Notes under the pieces: generated by a model
Databases searched by the model: none
What the model was told of the DNA's origin: nothing
The model's input: the letters and a program-made list of their open reading frames with translations, nothing else
Made by a program: the position numbers and the translations under genes
In this document: in pieces, positions 39,891 through 48,082 of the stretch
How positions within the stretch are numbered: the stretch's first letter is position 1
Layout: the number at the start of each line of letters is the position of its first letter
NCBI RefSeq assembly: GCF_041051975.1
Contig: NZ_CP163435.1
Location: 6,055,001 to 6,119,000 of the forward strand
Length of the DNA stretch: 64,000 bases
Direction of reading: 5' to 3'
From: Streptomyces sp. R21
Lineage (GTDB): Bacteria > Actinomycetota > Actinomycetes > Streptomycetales > Streptomycetaceae

Positions 39891-40867
39891 CGGGCCGCCT
39901 CCGGGTGCAGCCGCACCCAGCCCGCCCAGGCCGACGTGATCATGTCCTCGACGTCGTGCTTCGCCTTCCAGCCCAGCTCGGCCGCGATGCGGTCCGCCGA
40001 GGCGACGACCCGGGCCGGGTCGCCCGGGCGGCGGGCGGTGACCGTCGGCGGCAGGTCGTAGCCGGTGATCGCGTTGATCCGGTCGATCATCTCGCGGACC
40101 GAAACGCCTTCCCCGCGGCCGATGTTGAGCGTCAGATCCGTACCGGGGGCGGCGGAAAGGCGCCGGGCGGCGGCGACATGGGCCTCCGCCAGGTCCACCA
40201 CGTGGATGTAGTCGCGGACGCAGGTGCCGTCGGGGGTCGCGTAGTCGTCGCCGAAGACGCGCGGCGACGCCCCCTCGGTGAGCTTCTCGAAGACCATCGG
40301 GACGAGGTTGAAGACGCCGGTGTCCGCGAGTTCGGGCGTGGCCGCCCCCGCCACGTTGAAGTAGCGCAGTGATGCCGTGGACAGCCCCGTCGCCCGGCCC
40401 GTGGCGCGCACCAGCCACTCGCCCACGAGCTTCGTCTCGCCGTACGGGCTCATCGGGACGCACGGAGTCTCCTCCGTCACGAGATTCACATCCGGCATGC
40501 CGTACACCGCGGCCGAGGAGGAGAACACGAACGAGGGCACGGCGGCGCCCACCGCCGCCTCCAGGAGCACGCGCAGGCCCTCCACGTTCTCCCGGTAGTA
40601 GTGCAGGGGCAGGTCCACGGACTCGCCGACCTGCTTCTTCGCCGCGAGGTGCACGACACCGGTGACCGCGTGCTCCTTCAGCGTCCGGGTCAGCAGTTCG
40701 GCGTCGAGGGTGGAGCCGACGACCAGCGGGACGCCGTCGGGGACCCGTTCGGCGACTCCCGTGGACAAGTCGTCGTAGACCACGGCCTGTTCGCCCGCGT
40801 CCCGCATCGCCCGGACGACATGGGCGCCGATGTAGCCGGCGCCCCCCGTGATCAGCCAGGTGGTCAT
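39887..40867 (-). CDS. galE: UDP-glucose 4-epimerase
   Basis: This 326-residue extended-SDR epimerase interconverts UDP-glucose and UDP-galactose in the cytosol. It has the NAD-binding TGGAGYIGAH (7-16), the YDDLSTG loop, HLAAKKQVGESV, catalytic Ser in FSSSAAVYG and YGETK, RYFNVAGA and TCVRDYIHVVDLAEAH. It is complete and of standard length. Its position among glycosyltransferase genes suggests it supplies galactose for a wall polymer or glycan rather than sugar catabolism alone, because no galK/galT genes adjoin. Confidence 0.94.
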   Translation of the reverse strand: MTTWLITGGAGYIGAHVVRAMRDAGEQAVVYDDLSTGVAERVPDGVPLVVGSTLDAELLTRTLKEHAVTGVVHLAAKKQVGESVDLPLHYYRENVEGLRVLLEAAVGAAVPSFVFSSSAAVYGMPDVNLVTEETPCVPMSPYGETKLVGEWLVRATGRATGLSTASLRYFNVAGAATPELADTGVFNLVPMVFEKLTEGASPRVFGDDYATPDGTCVRDYIHVVDLAEAHVAAARRLSAAPGTDLTLNIGRGEGVSVREMIDRINAITGYDLPPTVTARRPGDPARVVASADRIAAELGWKAKHDVEDMITSAWAGWVRLHPEAAR

Positions 40868-40963
40868 GTCGGGCGATCCCCAATCTCGCTACGTCCGCCG
40901 ATGTGAGTGCGGCGGTCGCGTATCAGTGAATCAGGCGGCGGGAGTCGCGGCGTACGGTATCGG

Positions 40964-42244
40964 TCATTCCTCACCATCCGGGCGCTCGGGGGTTCGCGCG
41001 CGGCCGGACCGCCACAGACGGGCGAAGGCCAGCACCGCCGCCGTCGCCAGCAGCCCGTTGCGGAGGAGCATCAGCAGGCAGCCCGTCCAGGTGCAGCCCA
41101 TGACCTCCCCGTACAGCACGGGATACGCGACGGAGCTGACCGCGGTCGCCGTCACGACGAGCGCCGCCACCGGGCGCAGCGTGGTGTGCCGCGAGGTCAG
41201 GCACACGGCGGACAGGCCGAGCAGCCACACCATGTACTGGGGACTGATCACCCGGCTGGTCACCGTGAACAGGAGTACGGCGGCGAGCGCGGCGTCGTAC
41301 GGCGTCGCGGGAGTCCAGCGCCGGGCGCGCACCCGCCACAGCAGCAGGAGCCCGAACGCGGCGACGGTGAGGGCGAGGCAGAGCGCCGCGACCGTGGAGA
41401 CGTACGGGCCGACGAACTCCATGGCGCCGTACTGGTAGCGCACGGCGCCCTGCCAGCCGGCGTGCCGGGCGAGGGCGAGCGCCGTGCCGCCGAGCGACTC
41501 GATCTGCACGCCCCGGCCGCCCTGTTGGCGCAGGAAGTCGAACGGGTTGTTGAAGAGGGTGGCGAGCGTGACGAGCAGTGCGGCCGCCGTGACCGCCGCC
41601 GACGTCCATGCCTCCCGTGTCGTACGCCCCCTCGGTGTGCCCAGCAGTGCGAGCGCCGGCCAGACCTTCACCAGGGCGCCCAGCGCGGCGAACGCGCCGC
41701 ACGCGCGCGTGGAGCGCGACAACGTCAACAGGGAGATGACGGCGAAGGCGGTGACCTGGACGTCGTAGCGGGCGAGCGGGATGTGGAGGAGCAGGGGGAG
41801 CGCGGCGGTCCACAGGAGCGCGCCGTGGAGCGTGCGCGCCGGGCGTGTGCCGACACGCGCCAGCGCGAAGGTGATCGCGCCGTCGGCGACCAGCGTGAGC
41901 GCCACGAACGCCTGGAAGTACGTCAGTCCCGGCAGCAGCGCGGGCGAGAGCAGCACCGGACCGGCGCCCGGCGGGTACTGCCACATCCGGTCGTCCACCG
42001 GATAGGAGCCGTGCGACAGCACGCCGTACCAACGGAAGTACAGCCGGCTCACCTCGTGCGACACCCCGCCCCCGCCGAGCCGCGCGAGACCGTCGTGGAC
42101 GAGCAGCCACAGCATCAGGCCGCGGGTGGCGAGCCAGCCGACGGCGAGGGAGGCGAGGGGGAGCCAGGAGGGGCGGCGTTCCTCGACGGCGGGGGACGCG
42201 GCCGGGAGTGCGGGCGGGGCGGAGGTGATCGTCGAAGCTTTCAT
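40964..42244 (-). CDS. GT87/DUF2029-type polytopic glycosyltransferase
   Basis: This is a 426-residue protein with about ten transmembrane helices and DUF2029/GT87 features: a polar first loop (WQYPPGAGPVLLSP), LVKVWPALALLG and TSRVISPQYMVWLL. The family uses polyprenyl-phosphate sugars (mannose or arabinose in mycobacteria) to build envelope glycans. ATG 42244 is used; a TTG at 42298 would add 18 residues and bring in a rare TTA codon, so it is unlikely. Divergent from the next polytopic transferase. Confidence 0.83.
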   Translation of the reverse strand: MKASTITSAPPALPAASPAVEERRPSWLPLASLAVGWLATRGLMLWLLVHDGLARLGGGGVSHEVSRLYFRWYGVLSHGSYPVDDRMWQYPPGAGPVLLSPALLPGLTYFQAFVALTLVADGAITFALARVGTRPARTLHGALLWTAALPLLLHIPLARYDVQVTAFAVISLLTLSRSTRACGAFAALGALVKVWPALALLGTPRGRTTREAWTSAAVTAAALLVTLATLFNNPFDFLRQQGGRGVQIESLGGTALALARHAGWQGAVRYQYGAMEFVGPYVSTVAALCLALTVAAFGLLLLWRVRARRWTPATPYDAALAAVLLFTVTSRVISPQYMVWLLGLSAVCLTSRHTTLRPVAALVVTATAVSSVAYPVLYGEVMGCTWTGCLLMLLRNGLLATAAVLAFARLWRSGRARTPERPDGEE

Positions 42245-42337
42245 CAACGCCGGATCGTAAGCCGCACGGATGGGGAATAAGGGACGATACGCTGTCAATA
42301 CGCTTCAAAGGTTTGCTAATCGCACAAAATCGGCCCC

Positions 42338-43993
42338 GTGATGAGTCTCATGGGGAGCACGCGGGCCGGGCGGCCGGGGGCTGCAAACCCGGAGGTCGCG
42401 CCCGAAGCGGCACAGGTGCCCGCAGCCGCGCACGGGCCCGCAATCGCACGCCTCCCTTCGCTCGTCGCTGTGTCCGTCCCCGTGCTGGTCATGCTCGGCC
42501 TCGGTCTCTGGGGGCTCGACCGGGGCGGGATGTGGCGCGACGAGGCGGTCACCTTCCAGGTCGCGCGGCGCTCGGTGCCACAGATCTGGCACCTGCTGCA
42601 CAGCGTGGACGCCGTGCACGGCCTCTACTACCTGCTGATGCACGCCGTCCTCACCCTCCACCCGAGCGAGGCCGCCCTCCGCCTCCCCTCCGTCTGCGGT
42701 GCTGCCGCGACCGCGGGATTCGTCGCCGCCCTGGGCGTACGCCTGGGCCGCCCGCGGGTCGGCCTGTGGGCGGGCCTGCTGTACGCCGTGACACCGCTCG
42801 GCGGGTACTACGCGCAGGAAGGCCGGTCGTACGCGCTGGTCGCGGCCGGCGCGGCAGGGGCGACGCTGCTCCTGGTGGGGGCCCTGCGGTCCCCACGCCC
42901 CGCGCGCTGGGGGGCGTACGCCGGGGCCGTCGCCGTCACCTGCCTGCTGCACGAACTCGCGGTGGTGCTGCTCCTCGCGCACGCGGCGACCCTGGCGGCG
43001 GCGCGGGTGCCCTGGCGGGTGTGGCGCGGCTGGGCCTGCGCCGCCGGGGCCGCGTTCCTGGTCCTGCTGCCGCTGGCCCTGGTCTCGCACGCGCAGTCGG
43101 CGCAGGTCGCGTGGCTGGCGGTGCCGGGGGCCGGCAGCGCGGAGCATCTGCTGCGGGAGTTCACGGGGCCCGCCGAGCTGGTCGTCGCGCCGTACCTGGT
43201 GCTCATCGCCGTAGCGCTGCGCCCGTCCCCCAGGCTGCGGCGCGTGGAGCCGTCCCTCCCCGCGGTCGCCCTGCCGCTGATGGTGCTCCCGCCCGCGGCG
43301 CTGTTCGCCGTGTCCCGCGTCGTGCCGCTGTACGACGAGCGGTACGTGCTCTACGCCCTGGCGGGCGCGCCGCTGCTCGCCGCCGCGGGGGCCGACCGGC
43401 TGGCGGGCGCCGTCGCCGGGCTGTGGCGGGCGCGCTCGCGCCGGTCCGGGGCAGCCATCGGCGACCACCCGCTCGGGCAGCTCTTCGCGCCGCTCGTGGG
43501 CGTTCTCGCCATCGCCCTCGTCCTCACCTGGCAGCTCCCCCTCCTGCGCCAGGACCGCGTCCCCGCGGGCCGTCCCGACAACCTCGCGACCGTCGCGACC
43601 GCCGCCGTGCGCGTCCTGCGGCCCGGCGAGCCCGTGCTGTTCCTGCCCTCGATCGGACGGCGGTCGGCGCTGGCGTATCCGGAGGCGTTCCGCGGTGTGC
43701 GGGACGTGGCGCTCGCGCTGCCGGGGCCGGCGTCCGGAACGCTGTACGGCGTGGAGACGGGGCCGCAGGAGCTGCGGCGGCGGCTCGCGCGGCTGGACCA
43801 TGTGTGGGTGGTCACCGAGCGGTTCGCGCTGCGGCCGGGCTGGTATCCCCGGGACCCGACCGAGCGGGTCAAACTCGCCGTCGTGGACGAGGAGTTCGTG
43901 CCCCGCGAGGAGATCATCCGCAGGGGCGCGACCGTGCGCCTGTTCGTACGCCGCCCGCCCGCCGACTCCTTCGGCCGACCGGAGCTGCCCTAA
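42338..43993 (+). CDS. Polytopic GT39-like mannosyl/glycosyltransferase
   Basis: This is a 551-residue membrane protein with about ten or eleven transmembrane helices. The first extracytoplasmic loop holds the acidic MWRDEAVTFQVA motif (Asp-Glu) of polyprenyl-phosphate-dependent GT-C enzymes, followed by HSVDAVHGLYYLLMH. A soluble C-terminal part of about 140 residues follows the last helix. It presumably transfers a sugar from a lipid-phosphate donor on the outer face. GTG 42338 and ATG 42341 are alternative starts. The 3' end overlaps the ohrR stop by 4 nt. Confidence 0.82.
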   Translation: MMSLMGSTRAGRPGAANPEVAPEAAQVPAAAHGPAIARLPSLVAVSVPVLVMLGLGLWGLDRGGMWRDEAVTFQVARRSVPQIWHLLHSVDAVHGLYYLLMHAVLTLHPSEAALRLPSVCGAAATAGFVAALGVRLGRPRVGLWAGLLYAVTPLGGYYAQEGRSYALVAAGAAGATLLLVGALRSPRPARWGAYAGAVAVTCLLHELAVVLLLAHAATLAAARVPWRVWRGWACAAGAAFLVLLPLALVSHAQSAQVAWLAVPGAGSAEHLLREFTGPAELVVAPYLVLIAVALRPSPRLRRVEPSLPAVALPLMVLPPAALFAVSRVVPLYDERYVLYALAGAPLLAAAGADRLAGAVAGLWRARSRRSGAAIGDHPLGQLFAPLVGVLAIALVLTWQLPLLRQDRVPAGRPDNLATVATAAVRVLRPGEPVLFLPSIGRRSALAYPEAFRGVRDVALALPGPASGTLYGVETGPQELRRRLARLDHVWVVTERFALRPGWYPRDPTERVKLAVVDEEFVPREEIIRRGATVRLFVRRPPADSFGRPELP

Positions 43994-44517
43994 CCGCAGC
44001 CCGGCGCTTCCCCGAGCTCCGCCGGGTCGAGCGCCGCCGCATCGAGCTCCGCCGAGTCCAGCGCCGAGGTCAGCCGGTCCAGGCGGGCCCGCAGCGCCTC
44101 GATCTCGCCGAGCTCCAGGCTCGTCGCGGCGGCGATCCGGCGCGGTACGAGCAGCGCGCGCTCACGCAGGGCGGTGCCCTCGTCGGTGAGCTCGACCTGC
44201 ACGGAGCGCTCGTCGCGGACGCTGCGCTCACGGCGCACGAGACCGGCCGACTCCAGCCGCTTGAGCAGCGGTGACAGCGTCCCGGAGTCGAGCCGCAGGT
44301 GCTCGCCCAGCTTCTTGACGGGCAGCTCGCCGTGCTCCCACAGCACCAGCATCACCAGGTACTGGGGATAGGTGAGCCCGAGGTCCTTGAGGACGACGCG
44401 GTAGACACCGTTGAAGGCGCGCGACGCGGCGTTCAGGGAGAAGCAGATCTGCCGGTCGAGGCGCAGGTAGTCCTCGGCGGTCGGTGCCTCCGTGTGCGGG
44501 AGTGGTGTGGCGGTCAT
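43990..44517 (-). CDS. ohrR: Organic hydroperoxide sensor OhrR (MarR family)
   Basis: This 175-residue MarR-type repressor keeps the peroxide-sensing cysteine: Cys25 in DRQICFSLNAASRAF matches the reactive Cys of OhrR proteins. The winged helix includes LTYPQYLVMLVLWEHGELPV and LRLDSGTLSPLLKRLESAGLV. Peroxide oxidation should release DNA and de-repress ohr. A perfect 22-bp palindrome lies in the gap to the divergent ohr gene. ATG 44517 is used with a close GGAG; ATG 44544 would extend the protein into the operator. Confidence 0.92.
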   Translation of the reverse strand: MTATPLPHTEAPTAEDYLRLDRQICFSLNAASRAFNGVYRVVLKDLGLTYPQYLVMLVLWEHGELPVKKLGEHLRLDSGTLSPLLKRLESAGLVRRERSVRDERSVQVELTDEGTALRERALLVPRRIAAATSLELGEIEALRARLDRLTSALDSAELDAAALDPAELGEAPGCG

Positions 44518-44542
44518 GTCTCCAGGATAGCCCTGGCACGCC

Positions 44543-44564
44543 ATTTAGTTGTGCACAACTAAAT
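44543..44564. promoter_or_regulatory. OhrR operator, perfect 22-bp palindrome
   Basis: ATTTAGTTGTG and its exact inverse CACAACTAAAT are joined without a spacer, AT-rich in an otherwise GC-rich region. It lies between the divergent ohrR and ohr starts and matches the style of OhrR operators, so it should govern both genes. Confidence 0.85.
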
Positions 44565-44642
44565 AGTGTGCTCTACTTATCTCCGTGAGGCGGTCCGGAC
44601 AGGCCGCCCCGGCAGACTTTTGACTTGAGAGGGATGGTTTCC

Positions 44643-45056
44643 ATGAGCGCGCTCTACACCGCCGTCGCCACCGCCACCCACGGCCGTGACGGCCGTGCGT
44701 ACAGCTCCGACAGCAAGCTCGACGTCGAGCTTGCGCCGCCGGCGGAGCTGGGCGGCAGCGGGCAGGGCACCAACCCGGAGCAGCTGTTCGCCGCCGGTTA
44801 CGCCGCCTGTTTCGCCAGCGCCCTCGGCGTTGTCGGCCGCTACGCGAAGGTCGACGTCAGCGACGCCGCGGTCACCGGCGAGGTCAGCCTCCACAAGGAG
44901 GGCGAGGGCTTCTCGCTCGCCGTCACGCTGCGCGTGGAGCTGCCCGAGTCCGTGGACGCCGAGACGGGCCGCAAGCTTGTCGACCAGGCCCACCAGGTCT
45001 GCCCGTACTCCAACGCGACCCGCGGCAACATCCCCGTCGAGATCGTCGTCGAGTAA
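44643..45056 (+). CDS. ohr: Organic hydroperoxide resistance protein Ohr (OsmC family)
   Basis: This 137-residue Ohr reduces organic and fatty-acid hydroperoxides. The two reactive cysteines are in place: Cys56 in GYAACFASAL and Cys120 in HQVCPYSNATRGN. Conserved NPEQLFAAGY and Arg in the HGRDGRAYSSD segment are also present. ATG 44643 follows GAGAGGG at about 9 nt; ATG 44634 is in frame nearby. It is induced presumably by OhrR oxidation through the 22-bp palindrome 79 nt upstream. Confidence 0.95.
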   Translation: MSALYTAVATATHGRDGRAYSSDSKLDVELAPPAELGGSGQGTNPEQLFAAGYAACFASALGVVGRYAKVDVSDAAVTGEVSLHKEGEGFSLAVTLRVELPESVDAETGRKLVDQAHQVCPYSNATRGNIPVEIVVE

Positions 45057-45058
45057 CC

Positions 45059-45074
45059 GTCGGCACCGGCCGAC
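45059..45074. terminator. Small hairpin after ohr
   Basis: GTCGGC and GCCGAC form a 6-bp stem with a 4-nt loop in the 24-nt gap between the convergent ohr gene and the next minus-strand gene. Weak; possible terminator. Confidence 0.4.
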
Positions 45075-45080
45075 ACCGCG

Positions 45081-46658
45081 TCAGGAGCCGCCGACCCGCG
45101 CCAGCACCTCGCCGGTCTCCCGGCTCCACGCCACCACCGTCGCCTCCTCGGGCACCCACCGCCGGCGCGTCAGCAACAGCCAGCGGACGTGGTACCGACG
45201 GGCGACGGCGGTGCGTTCGGCGCGGGTCGAGGCCGGATCGAGGTACGCGCGCACCGCCGCGAGCCGTCGCAGCCGCGCACCCTCGTCGAGGGCGGGGTCG
45301 GGCAGGGCGGGCGCGGCGAGGTCCGCGCCGTAGCCCGGGATCAGCCGCACGGCGTAGTACCCGTCGGCGACGACCGCCTCGCCGGGCCCGATGTACCGCG
45401 CCGCCCAGTCGTACGTCGGCCAGCTCGGCGGCTGCTCGAAGCCGACCGGATCGAGCGCCCGCGGCACGACCGCCCCGCCCTGCACCGTGAGGAACCCGGT
45501 GCAGGCCCCGGCCGCCGTCACCCACCCCAGCATCCGCCGCGCCGCACTCCACGGCCGCGGCGCCGCCAGCTCCACCGCGAGCGCGAACTGCGGCGGGACC
45601 AGCGTGAGCCCCAGGATCCCGCCGTACGCGTAACGCCCGCTGAACCAGCCGTACGCCACCGCCAGGCACTCCAGCGCGAACATCAGCACCAGCGGATCGC
45701 GCCGTGCACGGCGGGCCCGCGCCCACAGTGCGGGCACCCCGATGAGCGCCAGCCAGCAGTGGCCGGGCATCCCCTCGTAGAACCGTGCGTGCAGCGGGTC
45801 CACGCCGCCGTCGCCCGGGGCGAACGCGTCGAAGTACGGCCAGCAGACGGCGACCAGCAACGCCACGGCACCGGCCAGCACCCACCGGGCCGTCACGGCG
45901 GCCCGCCAGTCCCGCTGCCACCCCGCCACGAACGCGACCGCGCCGAGCTTCGCCGCGACGGACGTGATCGGGTCGACGAGCAGGATCAGCCCGTACAGCG
46001 CGCCGAGCCCCGCGTACCCGCCCACGCTGCGCAGCCCGCTCGGCCCGACGTACCGCACCAGCCCCTCCCCACGAGCCCGCGATCCCGTGAGCGCCCAGGC
46101 CCAGAAGGTCAGGCCGAGCGCGAACATCGACGGATCGGCGAGGTTGCCCGTCATCGGCAGCAGCCCCGGCGAGCCGCTCCACCAGGCCCGCTCGGTGCCC
46201 CACAGGAGCGTCATCGCGAGCAGCGCGAGGACCGGCGCCCAGGGCCGCGGCGTCAGCACCCGCACCAGACGGCCGACGCCGGTCAGCAGCACCAGCAGGT
46301 TCAGCGGCCCGGCGACCCGCACCACCTCCCATCCCGTCAGCCCCGTCAGCCGGGCGAAGGCCCCCTCCGCCACGGCGTACGGCGAATAGGCCGGGCTGCC
46401 GGCGCCCGGCAGGTCCGCCGTCGGATGGGCCGGATGGAGGAGGTCCGCCCTGAGCCGCTCGACGACCGCCGCGTGCTGCCCGGCGTCGCAGCACAGCGGG
46501 ACGCGCCAGTACGCCAGCGTCATCACCAGGAAGAACAGGAAGCCGAAGGCCTGATACGGCGTCGGGCGCCAGGTCCGGCCGCCGCGCAGCGCGGACGCCC
46601 CGCGCACGGCCCGCCGGACGACGAGTTCGGCGCTCACCGGAGGGAGCGGGGGCTGCAC
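45081..46658 (-). CDS. Polytopic membrane protein, GT-C-like
   Basis: This 525-residue protein has about ten hydrophobic helices and an extracytoplasmic C-terminal tail. Features visible: a polar first loop (RVPLCCDAGQHAAVVERLRADLL) and TERAWWSGSPGLLPMTGNLADPSMF. The general architecture matches GT-C glycosyltransferases and related flippase-like proteins, but no family-defining motif is certain. GTG 46658 opens the longest frame without a clear ribosome site; GTG 46637 is an alternative. It is downstream of another polytopic gene with a 62-nt gap, probably in one operon with the TagF-like genes. Confidence 0.75.
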   Translation of the reverse strand: MQPPLPPVSAELVVRRAVRGASALRGGRTWRPTPYQAFGFLFFLVMTLAYWRVPLCCDAGQHAAVVERLRADLLHPAHPTADLPGAGSPAYSPYAVAEGAFARLTGLTGWEVVRVAGPLNLLVLLTGVGRLVRVLTPRPWAPVLALLAMTLLWGTERAWWSGSPGLLPMTGNLADPSMFALGLTFWAWALTGSRARGEGLVRYVGPSGLRSVGGYAGLGALYGLILLVDPITSVAAKLGAVAFVAGWQRDWRAAVTARWVLAGAVALLVAVCWPYFDAFAPGDGGVDPLHARFYEGMPGHCWLALIGVPALWARARRARRDPLVLMFALECLAVAYGWFSGRYAYGGILGLTLVPPQFALAVELAAPRPWSAARRMLGWVTAAGACTGFLTVQGGAVVPRALDPVGFEQPPSWPTYDWAARYIGPGEAVVADGYYAVRLIPGYGADLAAPALPDPALDEGARLRRLAAVRAYLDPASTRAERTAVARRYHVRWLLLTRRRWVPEEATVVAWSRETGEVLARVGGS

Positions 46659-46720
46659 GGAGCGGTTCGGGGCATTTGTCGTATGTACCCGCAGCGGGCC
46701 GTGGCGCGGTGGGTGTCACC

Positions 46721-48082
46721 TCATCGAGCGACCGCGGCGTCACTTCGCAGCGGGCCCGGCACCGTGCCCGACGTCCGGGCCTGCGGATGCACCGCATGCT
46801 CCAGCAGCAGCGGCAGCCCCACCACCGGCAGCAGCCACGCCAGCACGATCAGCCGGTCCCCGTAGATGTTGATGTCGGGGTGCCCGGCCTGGTTGAGGAC
46901 GCCGGTGAACGCGGCCCCCAGCAGGAAGACACCGAACGCCGGGCGGCGGCGCAGCGCGCCCCAGGCCGACGCCGACACGGCGGCCAGGAACAGCGGGTCC
47001 CAGAGCTGGCGGCGCAGCCACTCCACCCAGAAGTCGAACTCCAGGTGGAGGAACTCCGGCCACAGGCGCGTGCGGTCGGGGCGGTTGAAGTGGTTCGTCA
47101 GCAGATCCTGGAGGCTCTCGGCCTCGGACGGGTAGTGCAGCACTCTCGCCACGAGCATCGTGCCCACGGCCGCGCAGGACGCCGCCACCGCGACCGACCG
47201 CAGCGGACGACCGAGCGCCCGCCAGCACTGCCCGGACGCCCGCAGCGGACGCTCATGCCGTACGGCTCCGGCGCGCATCCCACGCCGTACGCCGATGGCG
47301 GCACACGCCCCCGCCAGGCACACCCCGAGGAACAGCGCCTGGGAGTGCTTGACGGTGAAGAGCGCGAGCAGCGACCCGCCGACCAGTGCCGTCCCGGCCC
47401 GCGTCCGGCCGTCCAGGGCCAGCGCGCAGCCCCACAGCGCCGCAAGGGTCAGCGTCAGCAGCAGCCCCTCGGTCATCGGGCGCATGGCGGTGGTCCCGCA
47501 CGGCAGGACGTAGAAGAGTGCCTGGCCGGTCAGGGCCAGGTGCAGAGGCGCACGCAGGGTGCGCAGGACCAGGAAGGCGAGGACGCCGCCCGCGACCGTG
47601 ACGACCACGCCCGCGGTCCACAGCCCCCACGTCACCCCGAACACCGTGATGAACGGGACGAGGAACACCGGGTATCCGGGCCGCACCTCGAAGATGCGCA
47701 TGAAACGGGGCGGCATGAACGGCACGGTGTGCCCGCCCGTCTGCCCGGCGCGCAGCCGCTTCGCCACCTGCCACTGCTCGTAGCCCCGGCACTCCTCGAC
47801 GACCCGCCGGGTGGGGCTCGGCGCGTGGAAGCGCACCACGTCGACGCTCTGGTTGCGGCGCGCGATGGACGCCTTCCCGGCGCAGGCGTAGTCGATGGTG
47901 GCGGTGGCCGCGGCCTGCTTGCTGTCGCCGCGCAGACTCAGCGCGTAGGACAGGTAGTTCTTGGTGTCCGGGGTGTCCCGCCCGTTGACGTTGGCGAGTT
48001 GCAGGACGGCGAAGACGGCGGCGAGGGCGAGGACCCAGGTGCGCGGCTTCACGAGATGTGGTCTCACGAGCTGTGGTTTCAC
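46721..48082 (-). CDS. Polytopic membrane protein, GT-C-like (GTG start in triplicate)
   Basis: This 453-residue polytopic protein starts at GTG 48082, which overlaps the preceding stop as GTGA. Two further in-frame GTG codons (48067, 48052) follow at 15-nt intervals within a tandem repeat encoding VKPQL-VRPHL-VKPRT. About ten transmembrane helices and a large first extracytoplasmic loop (residues about 25-130) resemble envelope glycosyltransferases of the GT-C fold. Function unknown. It is directly linked to the TagF-like gene and would act on the same polymer. Confidence 0.75.
   Translation of the reverse strand: MKPQLVRPHLVKPRTWVLALAAVFAVLQLANVNGRDTPDTKNYLSYALSLRGDSKQAAATATIDYACAGKASIARRNQSVDVVRFHAPSPTRRVVEECRGYEQWQVAKRLRAGQTGGHTVPFMPPRFMRIFEVRPGYPVFLVPFITVFGVTWGLWTAGVVVTVAGGVLAFLVLRTLRAPLHLALTGQALFYVLPCGTTAMRPMTEGLLLTLTLAALWGCALALDGRTRAGTALVGGSLLALFTVKHSQALFLGVCLAGACAAIGVRRGMRAGAVRHERPLRASGQCWRALGRPLRSVAVAASCAAVGTMLVARVLHYPSEAESLQDLLTNHFNRPDRTRLWPEFLHLEFDFWVEWLRRQLWDPLFLAAVSASAWGALRRRPAFGVFLLGAAFTGVLNQAGHPDINIYGDRLIVLAWLLPVVGLPLLLEHAVHPQARTSGTVPGPLRSDAAVAR

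Noticed and set aside
42245..42298. TTG start at 42298 for the GT87-like gene
   Set aside because: It would include a rare TTA codon and a segment with no similarity to the family; ATG 42244 is preferred.
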